DNA of 64,000 nucleotides from Candidatus Electrothrix aestuarii (GCA_032595685.2 CP159373.1:2067001-2131000), one strand, 5' to 3'. Counted from the first letter of the stretch, positions 1 through 9,913 are shown. Translations and numbers: made by a program. Notes: a model not told the origin generated them from the sequence alone.

Positions 1-1
1 T

Positions 2-340
2 GCCGTTTTTATGGAGCGTAATTGTCATTATAATGGCGTGCTGAAAGAGATATCTCTCAATGGGCTGCGGGTCGATATCTGTCCGGTCGGTTCACAGCTG
101 ATGGCCGCTGCGTCTTCATTGCAAAAGAGAGAGTTTTGTATTGTTATTTCTGAAGATCTGGTCAGTAAGGAGTATAGGTTAGATATGACGCCCAATGGAA
201 AAAACAAGCTGTATACTCTGAGGGCATATCCGCGTTGGCAGCGTGAGCAAAATGAGAGAATAGAAGTTGGTTTTGAAATTTCAGAGAGTTCTGATGATTG
301 GAAGCTCTTTGTTCAGCAAAGAATGCAGGAGCCAAATTAA
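2..340 (+). CDS. PilZ-like domain protein, 5' partial
   Basis: The reading frame is open to the left edge of the window, so the true start is probably outside; an internal ATG lies at 11. The visible part has the layout of a PilZ domain: a basic residue near the start, then the EISLNG segment, which fits the D/NxSxxG motif that contacts c-di-GMP, followed by alternating beta-strand-like stretches to about residue 100. PilZ domains bind c-di-GMP and control pili, motility or exopolysaccharide. The RxxxR half of the binding motif is not visible because the N-terminus is missing, so ligand binding is inferred. Its stop codon overlaps that of the convergent phosphoesterase gene by two bases. Confidence 0.5.
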   Translation, partial: AVFMERNCHYNGVLKEISLNGLRVDICPVGSQLMAAASSLQKREFCIVISEDLVSKEYRLDMTPNGKNKLYTLRAYPRWQREQNERIEVGFEISESSDDWKLFVQQRMQEPN

Positions 341-1490
341 AGAAGAGCGTTTGTCTCCTTGCTGCTCTGTTGAGATGGACTACGTAGGGTAATCAGGGCA
401 ATCTCGCCCCGCTGCCAGAGGCGCATGCGTGGTCCCCAAGTTCCTGTTCCCCGGGAAACAAAGAGCTCCATTCCCTTGACCAAGTATTGCCCGCCAAGAA
501 AGGGATAGCGAGTACGGGTCAAATAATTAAAAGGCCAGATTTGTCCGTTATGGGTGTGGCCGGAAAGCATAAGGTCTACACCAGCACTTGCGGCCTGTTC
601 AACCAGCCAAGGGGTGTGGGAAAGGAGGATGGTGGTCCCTTCGGGGCGGTCAGTCAAGGCGCTGCTTAGGTTCTTTTGTCCATCTTCTCCTCTGCGTTGG
701 GCGGTGGTTAGGTCATCAATCCCCGCTAGCAGCAATCCATCATTGAGTTGTACCCATTCATTATTGAGAAGACGGATACCTGCGTCAGCAAGGATTTCTC
801 CAGTGGTATCTGGTCGGTCTGGCCGAAGGGCGTCGTGATTGCCTCGTACCGCAAAGACACCCAAGGGGGCGGAAAGCTGCTGGAGAGCCTGGGAAAGCAG
901 GACCGGATAGCCGTTCCGGGAAAAAGATCTCCGACCAGAACAATGCAGTCCGGTTTTAAAGCCTGAACCTGTTGAACCCGATCATGTAACCAGGAAGCAT
1001 CTAAAAGCATTTCTCCGATATGCAGATCAGAGAGAACAGCGACCGTGGTGCCGTCTGCTTGGGCAGGAAGATGGTGAACAGGGATTTGGTATTGTTCAAC
1101 AGCTGGCGAGCGTAGGCCCTGGATATGGGCAATAAGGACAAGAAGTGCGCCGAGTCCCAAGGCCGCTGTGCGGATGTGAAGGGTGATTTTTTGAGAAAGA
1201 AGGAAGCCGAAGCCTGTAATTAATTCAGATCCAAGTAAAGGTACTGCAAGAAGAAATAGTATCCCCATCCACTGCATTCCCAGAAGCTCAAGCAGTTCAA
1301 GGAACATACCGCTTTCCTGGTTGTGAAAGATTCGTCCCAAGAAAAAAAAGACCCAAAGCGCTCCGCCAGTAATTGCCAATACCTTAAGCCCGTTTCCCCG
1401 ACGGAGCTGCGGCAGAGAAGCGAGTCTGACAAAAACATAGAGGTGTAGCGCGGTGACCAGGCTGGTTAATATGATGCCGAAAAACGAAAT
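337..1490 (-). pseudogene. Membrane metallophosphoesterase, frameshifted
   Basis: The N-terminal part has about four hydrophobic segments followed by the first calcineurin-like motifs (DLHIG and GDLF). The C-terminal part, in another frame, continues with RGNHD, LLSHTP and GHTHNGQ, which complete the family's metal site. The two frames join exactly if one base is added in the run of five A (plus strand) at 921-925: GDLF would then be followed by an N-G-Y-P-V-L segment and the RGNHD motif. So this is one gene with a single-base deletion, real or a sequencing error. The only good ribosome site, AAGGAGG (minus strand, 1496-1502), sits five bases before an in-frame ATT at 1490; a TTG lies upstream at 1514. 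The family hydrolyses phosphoesters with two metal ions; the substrate is unknown. Confidence 0.75.
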
Positions 1491-1579
1491 GGCGTCCTCC
1501 TTTCTGCTGAGCAAAGGTGTTTTCTGGGATAATTCGGGTAAAGATGGGAATTATACCCGTAATAATATGATCCTGCCAC

Positions 1580-1627
1580 AAAACAGAACGGGCCGGAAGG
1601 ATTTTTCCCTCTGGCCCGCTCTGTTTG
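1580..1627 (-). terminator. Hairpin terminator after fhs
   Basis: A long imperfect inverted repeat pairs AAACAGA and CGGGCC (1581-1594) with GGCCCG and TCTGTTT (1613-1626), with a purine-rich loop. It lies just past the fhs stop and, read on the minus strand, ends in a T-rich stretch. It may act in both directions because no gene crosses it. Confidence 0.6.
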
Positions 1628-1690
1628 TTCAGCATAACTCAGGTAGAGGGTAGCTTGTAAAGAACCCTTGCACCGAGATCTTAGGAGGTC

Positions 1691-3454
1691 TTAGAAGACG
1701 CCTTTTACCTTGCCTGTGTCGGTGTCTACATCAATGCGGCGGTAGGCCGGATCAGAGGCTGTGCCCGGCATCAGGCTGATAGCACCAGCCACCGGCACAA
1801 CAAAACCAGCACCCTTGTAGGTTAGGATGTCCTGTACCGGCAGGGTCCATCCCTTAGGCGTTCCTTTGAGTTTGGGATCATGGGACAGGGAGAGGTGGGT
1901 TTTGACCATACATGTGGTCATCTCCTTCATCTCCGGATCTGCCTCAATACGCTTCAGCTTGGCAGCTGCTTCCGGGCTGTAGCTTACGCCGTCACCGCCG
2001 TAAACCTCTTTAACGATGAGCTCAATGCGCTGAGACAGCGGAGTATCCAGATCGTAGAGGAACTTGAAGTCATTTTCTTCCTCGCAGGCGTCGGCAACTG
2101 CGTCAGCGAATTCCAGGGCGCCGTCACCGCCGTGCTCCCAATGGCGAGACAGGGCAACGCGGGCGCCAGCAGACTCAGACAGGCGGCGAACTGCCGCGAT
2201 TTCGTTGTCGGTATCGGTGTAAAAGGCGTTGATGCAAACAACCGGGTTGATACCAGCCTTTTTAACGGTCTCAATATGGTGGATGAGGTTCTTGCAGCCT
2301 TCCTCAACCCAGCCCACTTTTTCACCAGAGTACTCAGAAGGCATAGGTTTGCCTGGAACCGGAATCGGCGCGCCACCGTGGCACTTGAGTGCCCGGATGG
2401 TAGCAACAACAACAGCACAGTTTGGCTTGAGGCCAGAATAGCGACATTTGAGATTCCAAAATTTCTCAAAGCCAATATCTGCACCAAAACCAGACTCAGT
2501 CACGTTGTAGTCAGCCAGCTTCAGGGCCACGCGGTCGGCGATAACAGAAGATTGACCAATAGCAATATTAGCAAAAGGTCCGGCATGGACAACAACCGGC
2601 TGACCTTCCAGGGTTTGCATCAGGTTGGGGTTGATGGCGTCGACCATCCATGCTGTCATAGCACCATCTACTTCCAGATCAGCAGTGGTGATCGGGCGGT
2701 CCTGCTTATCATAAGCCACCACGATCTTGCCGATGCGCTCGCGCATATCTTTCAGGTCTTTGGCAATAGAGAGGATGGCCATGATCTCGGAAGATACCGC
2801 AATGTTAAAGCCGGACTGCATGGTCATGCCGTCCATCTTGCCACCGATACCTGTGGTGATGTTCCGCAGGGCCTGGGCACAGTAGTCCATGATCCATCGA
2901 AATTCCACTTTTTTGGGATGGATATCCAGGCGCTTTAGGTTGCGCTGTGCCAGCTGCTCATCGGTGTAGTTACATTCATGCTGCATCCTGGCTGTCAAGG
3001 CGACCATACCCAGGTTATGGGCATTCATGATGGCATTAATGTCGCCGGTCATGCCGAGAGAAAACGGCGTCAGGGGGATACACTGGGCCAAACCACCACC
3101 AGCAGCAGAACCTTTGATATTCATGGTTGGGCCACCAGAGGGTTGGCGAATAGCACCAATAACGGATTTGCCTCGCTTGCCCAGGCCCTGCACCAGGCCC
3201 ATTGCGCAGGTGGATTTTCCTTCACCTAGTGGAGTTGGTGAAATTGCTGTTACATCAACATATTTTCCGTCTGGCTTGTCTTTCAGCCGATCAAGGATCT
3301 TGCGGTAGTCCAGTTTGGCCAGATAATGACCGTGCGGTAGCAACTCCTCTTTTTCCAGTCCGAGCTGTTCACCCAGCTCGTACACAGTTTTCATCCGGCT
3401 TTCCGCCTCTTCGGCGATTTCCCAGTCTGCATGTTTCGTTGGATCCAAAACCAT
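1691..3454 (-). CDS. fhs: Formate--tetrahydrofolate ligase
   Basis: This enzyme joins formate to tetrahydrofolate using ATP to give 10-formyl-THF, the entry step of the methyl branch of the Wood-Ljungdahl pathway and of C1 supply for purines. The nucleotide-binding loop [10 protein letters not shown] is near residue 92, and the MTGDINA and AIRQPSGGP segments are typical of the family. At 587 residues it is slightly longer than the common 556-residue form, the extra length being mainly N-terminal. The start is supported by AGGAG eight bases upstream. It stands alone with its own strong promoter and a terminator. In a sulfate reducer it could run in the oxidative or the assimilatory direction; the sequence does not decide this. 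Confidence 0.97.
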   Translation of the reverse strand: MVLDPTKHADWEIAEEAESRMKTVYELGEQLGLEKEELLPHGHYLAKLDYRKILDRLKDKPDGKYVDVTAISPTPLGEGKSTCAMGLVQGLGKRGKSVIGAIRQPSGGPTMNIKGSAAGGGLAQCIPLTPFSLGMTGDINAIMNAHNLGMVALTARMQHECNYTDEQLAQRNLKRLDIHPKKVEFRWIMDYCAQALRNITTGIGGKMDGMTMQSGFNIAVSSEIMAILSIAKDLKDMRERIGKIVVAYDKQDRPITTADLEVDGAMTAWMVDAINPNLMQTLEGQPVVVHAGPFANIAIGQSSVIADRVALKLADYNVTESGFGADIGFEKFWNLKCRYSGLKPNCAVVVATIRALKCHGGAPIPVPGKPMPSEYSGEKVGWVEEGCKNLIHHIETVKKAGINPVVCINAFYTDTDNEIAAVRRLSESAGARVALSRHWEHGGDGALEFADAVADACEEENDFKFLYDLDTPLSQRIELIVKEVYGGDGVSYSPEAAAKLKRIEADPEMKEMTTCMVKTHLSLSHDPKLKGTPKGWTLPVQDILTYKGAGFVVPVAGAISLMPGTASDPAYRRIDVDTDTGKVKGVF

Positions 3455-3597
3455 GACCAGTCTCCTGTAAAGTTAAATATTTAAAGGTTACGAATAATTA
3501 TATCAGAGGGCGGACGCATCTGGAAAATGAGGGCTCGGAGGGATTATTTGACCCTTAAGAGCCTGAACAGTGAATCCTGCACAAAAAAGAGATAATT

Positions 3598-3626
3598 ATC
3601 TTATCGGTTTTAGAACCTATTGTCAA
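3598..3626 (-). promoter_or_regulatory. Sigma-70 promoter of fhs
   Basis: Read on the minus strand, TTGACA (3626-3621) is followed after exactly 17 bases by TAAGAT (3603-3598). This is close to consensus and implies a leader of about 135 bases before fhs. The leader contains a small hairpin (GGCTC and GGG paired with CCC and GAGCC), with no recognised riboswitch. Confidence 0.7.
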
Positions 3627-3697
3627 TATATTAGTCGTTGTCGATTGCTCTGACGACATTAATGAGTGTTGATTTGAACAATTTTGTGAGAAAATAA

Positions 3698-4630
3698 TCA
3701 GGTAAAAACACCTGGAAAACGTCTCTTGAAATCCTCCAGCAGGGGAATCATAACTTCCCGCATGGAAGGCTCAGCCGCTTTGGTGGTACGCAGGCTGAAG
3801 ATGTGTTGCCATTCCTTGAGATTGGCATAGACGATTAATTCTGTTTTGCAGGAGTTGGGGAGCACTGTGCGTGCAGCTTGAGGTGTGGAGGTCTCCAGCA
3901 GCTTGAGGTAGAGTTGTTCTGTTTCAAGCATGGCCTTTTTCCAGAGAGTATACTCGGGGCTATCTTCTTCAAAAAACATAGGTTTGATAAAGCTGACCTC
4001 GTTACCGAACTTATCTTCGCTGTACCGGCAGTAGCGCTGGGATTCCTGGAGAAAAGAACAGGGGCGGTGTCGGACGATCTCATGAGTAACTGCCCGGTTG
4101 ACGATAAATTTGACTGCGATATGACGGTGCTTCAGCAGGCTTTGCGGCGGTAGCTGATCCACTTCGTCCAACTCCACTTTACGGACCGAGATTGATGGAT
4201 CTGAACTCAAGCCTCCTTGCGGCAAGACACCCTTAAAAAAGTAGGGGTGACGTTCATTAATCAAAGCGCAGCTGGCTCGGATAACAGCGTTCTCCGGGTG
4301 AAAGAGCAGCAATTCACGAAAGCTACGGATACTGCCGGTGATAAGCAATCTGTTTGCTTCTCGATTAATATGCAGGTAACGGGGACGGAGCAGAAAAAAA
4401 TCTGTGATCTGTTCCTCATCAGCGCAGATTACCTCCAGAGTAACAACTCCCATCTCCAGCACAGAATTATGACCATGTTCGGCCATTTTGGAAACAAAGG
4501 GTATGGCCGAGTCCCGGTCGATCCGGTCCTCGCTTTTATAACAGATACGACCGCAGAGTTCTATGCGGACGGCTAGGCTTTCTTGATCAAGATGGTCAAG
4601 CACTTCATATGAGGGGGGGGCTATGTTCAT
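3698..4630 (-). CDS. thyX: Flavin-dependent thymidylate synthase
   Basis: ThyX methylates dUMP to dTMP using FAD, NADPH and methylene-THF. The signature RHRx7S is present as RHRPCSFLQES. An upstream open frame would add 30 residues, but the ATG at 4630 has AGGAAG a few bases before it and begins MNIAPPSYEVL, so that start is chosen (310 residues). The protein is longer than the roughly 220-250-residue ThyX of many bacteria. The additional material lies in the middle, with two ThyX-like half-segments. No thyA is seen in the window. Confidence 0.93.
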   Translation of the reverse strand: MNIAPPSYEVLDHLDQESLAVRIELCGRICYKSEDRIDRDSAIPFVSKMAEHGHNSVLEMGVVTLEVICADEEQITDFFLLRPRYLHINREANRLLITGSIRSFRELLLFHPENAVIRASCALINERHPYFFKGVLPQGGLSSDPSISVRKVELDEVDQLPPQSLLKHRHIAVKFIVNRAVTHEIVRHRPCSFLQESQRYCRYSEDKFGNEVSFIKPMFFEEDSPEYTLWKKAMLETEQLYLKLLETSTPQAARTVLPNSCKTELIVYANLKEWQHIFSLRTTKAAEPSMREVMIPLLEDFKRRFPGVFT

Positions 4631-4760
4631 GAATCTTCCTTTTTGTCGCGCAATGCCGCCTTGCACTGACGGCACTGAATGCATTATCCTTGGGTATTTA
4701 TTACAACATTGCGATGGCAAGTACCCGTTTCAGCACAGCAGGCCTTGTTACAGATCAGAC

Positions 4761-5321
4761 TTATGGGTCAGACCTTTTGAGATATTTCCTATAAATCTTA
4801 ACAGACTCCCTGTTCAGCCACCTGCTGAATACTTCAAAAAAAGTAACTTCTTTTTTGATCAGATAAAAAACACAGAGCAACAGCAGAGCGAGCAAGATTA
4901 CATCATTCTGCCAAGCATCCAGCTCCCACTGGCCTGACCAGACAAGGGCAAAATCTGCATCAAAGGGGTAGAGATAATAGAGAGGCCATTGATATCCGTC
5001 CGGCCCCTTTGCTCCGATCAGATCACAAAATATATGGAGATGAACCGCTGCAAAGGAGACGATCCAGACAGTTATCTTTTGGGATTTTGCGAAAAAACTC
5101 GCCAAGAGCGCAAAGAAAAAAGCAGAGACGAGACTATGACCTAACTTATGGTGATATTCTATAAAATAGCCAGTTGTGCCGGTGAACTCATCAATAATCA
5201 GCCCGAGCCCATCAAGGTCTGGGGCAATACCCGTGAGCGTGACCAAAATCCTTTCCCTTCGATCCTGAAGAAAAGCTGCTGCGCTGGTCCAGCTGAGCAA
5301 TAAATGGGTGCCAGGATACAT
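4761..5321 (-). CDS. YbcI/YdjM-type membrane-bound metal-dependent hydrolase (DUF457 family)
   Basis: The protein has three to four hydrophobic segments and the conserved polar motifs of this family: H at residue 6, APDLDG near 34, HHKLGHS near 57 and HIFCDL near 95. These are proposed metal ligands in inner-membrane proteins related to YdjM. The biological substrate is unknown. It begins 18 bases after the hydantoinase-like gene, so the two are probably cotranscribed. The charged C-terminal tail after the last membrane segment is likely cytoplasmic. Confidence 0.7.
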   Translation of the reverse strand: MYPGTHLLLSWTSAAAFLQDRRERILVTLTGIAPDLDGLGLIIDEFTGTTGYFIEYHHKLGHSLVSAFFFALLASFFAKSQKITVWIVSFAAVHLHIFCDLIGAKGPDGYQWPLYYLYPFDADFALVWSGQWELDAWQNDVILLALLLLCVFYLIKKEVTFFEVFSRWLNRESVKIYRKYLKRSDP

Positions 5322-5339
5322 GGTTTCTTGGAAGCGAAA

Positions 5340-7055
5340 TCAGAAAGCAAAATTCGCCTGATCCTTTTCTCGGTCGATCAGGGCCGCCCCGGTCGCGTTC
5401 CCTACTTCGTAATGATCAGGAAAGCGGGCCGTGGTGTGCAGGCGTTTTGCCACTGCGGGCAGGAAACAGCGTGCAGCGGCTCCAATTCCGATGATCGGAA
5501 TTTTGACCGCAACGCGAAGGGAGAACAGTTCGTTATCCATACTGCTAAAAAAGGGGACAGCCTCGGTACCATTCCAGGCCTTGCGGCCGAGATAGTCGAG
5601 AATGATACCTTCGATGGTTTTTTCCGCTTCTGTCACCACCTGCCGACAGAGCGACTCGACATCCATGTCCAGGGAGGCTGCTAAGGCTCGTGCCCCGTGT
5701 TCGGCCTGTTTTTTGCTACCAATGTGCAGTTTGCCGAGAACGTGCAGGGCATCCGTGGGGGTGAAGCCCGCCATTCGCACCTGCTGGAGATAGGCCAGGC
5801 GTTCCAGCCGTTTTTCTAGAAGAATTCCTGATAGGCCGGTTTGTTGCGTGAGAACTTCCAGATTGGCTGGGCCATGTTCCTGCAGACAGAAGAGGATTTC
5901 ATCTTCGCTGACGATTTCTTCGCTCAGACCTTCCACCGGTAGAACCACGGCGTTGCGCATGCCACAGCCCAGCCATTGCTCGGGATCAGGCATATTTTCG
6001 GTCATGCAGAGGGGCTGAACCCGGGTGGCTTCCAGGCGAATTTTCGCTCGACGGCTGCAGCTGTTCCCTTGTTCGAGAGAACAGTCATAATCTGAAGAGC
6101 AGATGACATGAGCGTCTCCGCCACCAGCTGCCGTGTACATATCAATGGCCTCTACATGAGTTCGCCATTGGCCGATCCGGCAACCTTCATCGCTCAGGAC
6201 TGGGTGTCCGTCCCGGATCATGCAGACATCTGTGGTTGTGCCGCCCACGTCAACGATCAGGGCGGTGGGCTCGCCAGCTGTGCAACCAAAACGGGCTGTG
6301 GCTGCAGGGCCACTGGCCATAGTGATTGCCGCCCGACGAACCGCTGTGTCTAAGCCAACACCTTTGCCGTTTCCGCAGATAATGGTGACCGGGCAGTTTA
6401 ATCCCGCATTGAGCATGGACGTTTTCACTGAAGAGAGAAAACTGACCATAAGGGGCATAAGTTTAGCATGCAAACAGGCTGTGGCTGCCCGTGCCTGCAT
6501 GCCCGGATTATCACTGACCTGGTGAGAACAAAAAACTGGTTTGGGATCAATCATAGTGATGGCCTCTTCAGCCACCAGCTCATGGGTTGGGTTCTTGATG
6601 GACATGCCGCCACAGACTGCGTAGCTATCCACTTCGTCCTTGAGGCCGTGGACCGAATCAACCAAGCCTTCGATATCCAGGGGTTCATCCTCTTCGCCGG
6701 TGATTTTATGACCGCCCTTGAGGAAGATGTTGGCTGTAATGGGCAGTTTAAAATGACGAACATAGCCGAAGACCAGTAATCCCACCCGGGCCCCCCGATC
6801 TTCGACCACGGCATTGGTTGCCAGGGTTGTGGAGACGGAAAGCCCTATGATATCTTCAGGAACAACATCTGTTGCTAGGAGTCGCTGTAGGACTCGGCCA
6901 ACACCTATGCCTAGATTATGGTGGGTTGTTGGCTCTTTAACAGCATGCACGACCTCCAAGGTTTTGTCATCAATGAGGACTCCGTCTGTGCAGGTCCCTC
7001 CGGTATCTATACCGATACGGTAGCAACGCACGTATTCTCTTACCAGCTTGCCCAT
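5340..7055 (-). CDS. Hydantoinase/oxoprolinase family protein (HyuA-like)
   Basis: This is an ASKHA-fold ATPase of the hydantoinase A / 5-oxoprolinase / acetone carboxylase beta family. The phosphate-binding loops are IGIDTGGTCTDG near residue 14 and IVDVGGTTTD near residue 265; the H/N-rich TNAVVED segment lies between them. At 571 residues it is shorter than full HyuA (about 680). No HyuB-like partner is adjacent, so the substrate cannot be inferred. It is the first gene of a short operon with the membrane hydrolase that follows it. Confidence 0.82.
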   Translation of the reverse strand: MGKLVREYVRCYRIGIDTGGTCTDGVLIDDKTLEVVHAVKEPTTHHNLGIGVGRVLQRLLATDVVPEDIIGLSVSTTLATNAVVEDRGARVGLLVFGYVRHFKLPITANIFLKGGHKITGEEDEPLDIEGLVDSVHGLKDEVDSYAVCGGMSIKNPTHELVAEEAITMIDPKPVFCSHQVSDNPGMQARAATACLHAKLMPLMVSFLSSVKTSMLNAGLNCPVTIICGNGKGVGLDTAVRRAAITMASGPAATARFGCTAGEPTALIVDVGGTTTDVCMIRDGHPVLSDEGCRIGQWRTHVEAIDMYTAAGGGDAHVICSSDYDCSLEQGNSCSRRAKIRLEATRVQPLCMTENMPDPEQWLGCGMRNAVVLPVEGLSEEIVSEDEILFCLQEHGPANLEVLTQQTGLSGILLEKRLERLAYLQQVRMAGFTPTDALHVLGKLHIGSKKQAEHGARALAASLDMDVESLCRQVVTEAEKTIEGIILDYLGRKAWNGTEAVPFFSSMDNELFSLRVAVKIPIIGIGAAARCFLPAVAKRLHTTARFPDHYEVGNATGAALIDREKDQANFAF

Positions 7056-7651
7056 TTTGCTTAAGGAATTAGGAATAATAGTTGAAATTAAAAAGAGTTG
7101 ATATAATTTGTCCTATAGTAAACCAGGAGGATTGGATTGTCCAGCACGTACTGAAAGGGGTATGGCAACTGTTTGTTGACAAAAAAGTTTCGCTTCTGTT
7201 ACCGTGCAATAAGGCAAAGGTAAGAGCCTGCTGTGTTCGCAGTTTAGGTCGCGTTGCTTTACGATGTGCTTCTCAAGGTGTGCAGGAGCGGTGAGTCGAG
7301 CTGGGCATAGGTTTTTGAGAGCTTTGAGATGTTCTAAGCCATGCTTTGATATTGCATGGAAAATATAGGGAGAGAGGGAAAATCCCTTTTGGTTCATTTT
7401 TTTTTATAGTAATTTGTAGTAGAATAAAAAAACATCGTCTGGCAAAAGCGTTGGGAAATTGTGGGTGATTCCCATGTAATTTTAAGGCACAGATTTTTTG
7501 CTGAGTACTTTTTCGATGCCTTCCTTGTAAGAATTAGTGCATGGGGCGGCATCATCCGTCATGAGTCATTTGATAACATGATAGAGTGTTATCGGAAAAA
7601 GTAATTTTATAATCTTATCCTTGTGACCGGAAATTTTTTTCCTGAGATATT
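7056..7651 (+). other. Divergent intergenic region upstream of pilB
   Basis: About 600 bases separate the hydantoinase-like gene from pilB. Two small open frames here (70 and 94 residues) have no ribosome site and no family-like composition, and are not called. A perfect inverted repeat, GATAACA (7572-7578) and TGTTATC (7587-7593), lies 58 bases before the pilB start and could be an operator or a leader hairpin. The stretch TGGCAAAAGCGTTGGG at 7440-7455 resembles a sigma-54 site but lacks the -12 GC. AT-rich promoter-like sequence surrounds 7395-7430. Confidence 0.4.
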
Positions 7652-9907
7652 ATGGCAAATAAAGCAACGGACTCCAAAGCGCCGCAGAAAGCCTCTTTGA
7701 AACGAACGGTTAAAGATCAGTCAGGGGCGAGCAAACTTAAGATCGGTGAATTGCTGCAAAAGGCGGGCTATATCACCGTTGCAGAGTTCAATAATGCCAA
7801 AGCGATTAGTAAACAAACTGGCTACAGATTAGGGAAAATTCTGGTAGAAAACGGGACCATTGAGTCGGATACGATCCCTAACTTTCTCAGCAGGCAGCAT
7901 AATTACACCCTAGTGAATATTGCTGAGGAGCCGCCAAGCCCAGACGCAGTAAAGCTGGTCCCCTATGAGACTGCTAAAAAATATCTTGCTTTTCCAATGA
8001 GAATTGCCGGTGATACTTTACAGGTCACCATGGCGGAGCCGACGGACTCCCTCGAAGTGGAAGAGCTGCAGAATGCGGTAAAAAAAGGACTTGATGTCTG
8101 CGTTTCCACTGCAAAGGATATTATTGAGGCCTATAAGAAATATTATAATATCAGTGAGGAGGAGTATAAATCTTTTTTTGCTGACGATGCGGACGAGGAG
8201 GTCCAGGTTGAGCAGGTTGAGGACTGGGGGGCCTTGGTTTCCGACGTTGCTGATGAGTTTGAATTTGAGGACAGCAGTGACGAGGACGAAGGCATTGCGG
8301 GTCAGTTTTCCGCCAATGATGCGCCGATTATCAAGTTGGTTAACGGTATCCTGGTCAAGGCCGTACAGGATGGGGTCAGTGATATACATATCGAACCCTT
8401 TGAAAAGACTATGCAGGTGCGCTACCGCAAGGACGGTTCTCTGTTCAAATCTATGAACCTGCCTCTGACTATAAAAAATGCACTGATTGCCCGTTTGAAG
8501 ATTTTAGCGGATTTGAATATTACCGAGCGTCGAATCCCCCAGGATGGGCGTATCAGTATTCGTTTGGGGCGCAATAAGGCGGTTGATTTCCGTGTGTCTA
8601 CCCTGCCTTTGCTTCATGGCGAAGGTACGGTTCTCCGTATTTTGGATAAAGGTTCCCTGAATGTTGACTTGACCAAATTGGGTTTTGAGCCAGAAACGTT
8701 TGAAATCCTGAAAAAATGTTTGTCCAGCCCTCAGGGATTGCTTCTGGTTACCGGACCGACTGGTTCCGGTAAAACGGTTACCCTTTACTCGGCATTGAAC
8801 TCCCTGAATAGTGAGGATATCAAGATCCTCACAGCTGAAGATCCGGTAGAGTTCAATTTTAAGGGGATTAATCAGGTTAATGTCAACGTTGAAGTTGGCA
8901 TGACTTTTCCTGCCGCGCTTAAGGCCTTTCTCCGTCAGGATCCCGATATCATCATGGTCGGTGAGATCCGTGATATCAGTACCGCAGAGATTGCCATGAA
9001 GGCTGCTATGACGGGCCATTTGGTCTTCAGTACCCTGCATACCAACGATTCCCCCTCAACAGTTGGCCGTATGGTGGATATCGGTATTCCTCCTTATTTG
9101 TTGGCTGGGTCTTTGACCATGGTTCTGGCTCAACGTTTGGGACGAAGACTCTGTGCGAAATGTAAGCAGCCTGTTACCTTTGAGCGACCGCACCTGCTGA
9201 ATATCGGTTTTACTGAAGAACAGCTTGATGCCGAAGGTTTTCAGCTCTATGGTCCCAAGGGATGTCCAACCTGTAATGGTTTAGGCTATAAAGGCCGGGT
9301 TGGTTTTTTTGAATTGTTGGAGGTTACCGAAGAGGTGGGGCAGGCTATTCAGGCTGAGGTGCCGGAAGAGCAACTTCGTAAAGTCGCTGTTCAGGCAGGG
9401 ATGGTTCCTCTCCGGCAAGCTGCTATTAAGAAGGCCTGTCAGGGTGTTACAAGCGTTGATGAGGTCCTTCGTCGAACAGTAGCACATGGTGATACTCTGC
9501 CCGCCTATCTGGTCAACCCGGATGTCGAAGAATATGAGGATGGCGATGTTATCATCCAGGAAGGCAATGAGGATGATAGAAATTTCTACCAACTCGTTCG
9601 CGGAAAAGTTGGGGTTTTGAAGCAGGGGAAAAAAATTGCCGAAATAACCGAGCCTGGAGAATATTTCGGAGAGATGGCTTGTATTATGAATGAGTCGAGA
9701 TATGCTACGGTTGTTTCTCTTGGACGCTGTAAGATAAAACGCTATCCTGGTGAAAAATTGACCGAGCTTATTGAGAAATATCCTGAGATTGCGAGGAAGC
9801 TTTTTAAAACGATGGCCAAACGTCTCCGTAAAACCGACAATATTGTTATTCAGCTTGCTGGTGGAAAAAGAACGCCAAAACCCTCTATTCCCCCACGCAT
9901 GCGATAA
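7652..9907 (+). CDS. pilB: Type IV pilus assembly ATPase PilB with C-terminal cNMP-binding domain
   Basis: PilB is the hexameric cytoplasmic motor that drives pilus extension. Residues about 28-150 form an MshEN/GspE-N region with RLGKILVENGTIES, a motif linked to c-di-GMP binding. The ATPase core has Walker A GPTGSGKT near 368, Walker B and Asp box around DPDIIMVGEIRD near 430, and four zinc cysteines (CAKC near 504, CPTC near 538). After the normal PilB end, residues about 621-735 form a CRP-type cyclic-nucleotide-binding domain: DGDVIIQEG, then FGEMA and an ESRYATV phosphate cassette with its arginine. Standard PilB is about 570 residues; this is 751. The family role is certain. That a cyclic nucleotide tunes the motor is inference. 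The start follows a weak ribosome site. Confidence 0.92.
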   Translation: MANKATDSKAPQKASLKRTVKDQSGASKLKIGELLQKAGYITVAEFNNAKAISKQTGYRLGKILVENGTIESDTIPNFLSRQHNYTLVNIAEEPPSPDAVKLVPYETAKKYLAFPMRIAGDTLQVTMAEPTDSLEVEELQNAVKKGLDVCVSTAKDIIEAYKKYYNISEEEYKSFFADDADEEVQVEQVEDWGALVSDVADEFEFEDSSDEDEGIAGQFSANDAPIIKLVNGILVKAVQDGVSDIHIEPFEKTMQVRYRKDGSLFKSMNLPLTIKNALIARLKILADLNITERRIPQDGRISIRLGRNKAVDFRVSTLPLLHGEGTVLRILDKGSLNVDLTKLGFEPETFEILKKCLSSPQGLLLVTGPTGSGKTVTLYSALNSLNSEDIKILTAEDPVEFNFKGINQVNVNVEVGMTFPAALKAFLRQDPDIIMVGEIRDISTAEIAMKAAMTGHLVFSTLHTNDSPSTVGRMVDIGIPPYLLAGSLTMVLAQRLGRRLCAKCKQPVTFERPHLLNIGFTEEQLDAEGFQLYGPKGCPTCNGLGYKGRVGFFELLEVTEEVGQAIQAEVPEEQLRKVAVQAGMVPLRQAAIKKACQGVTSVDEVLRRTVAHGDTLPAYLVNPDVEEYEDGDVIIQEGNEDDRNFYQLVRGKVGVLKQGKKIAEITEPGEYFGEMACIMNESRYATVVSLGRCKIKRYPGEKLTELIEKYPEIARKLFKTMAKRLRKTDNIVIQLAGGKRTPKPSIPPRMR

Positions 9908-9913
9908 CGGAAT

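Noticed and set aside
1880-2938. A 352-codon open frame on the plus strand inside fhs
   Set aside because: It is antisense to a clear, fully conserved fhs gene and its protein has no family features; it results from codon bias of the real gene.
3455-3597. A THF or ZTP riboswitch in the fhs leader
   Set aside because: A small hairpin exists, but none of the conserved riboswitch cores could be recognised.
7113-7397. 94-codon minus-strand frame upstream of pilB
   Set aside because: No ribosome site, no recognisable domain and a composition unlike the neighbours.
7440-7455. Sigma-54 promoter before pilB
   Set aside because: TGGCA with the right spacing is present, but the -12 element reads TTGGG instead of TTGC.
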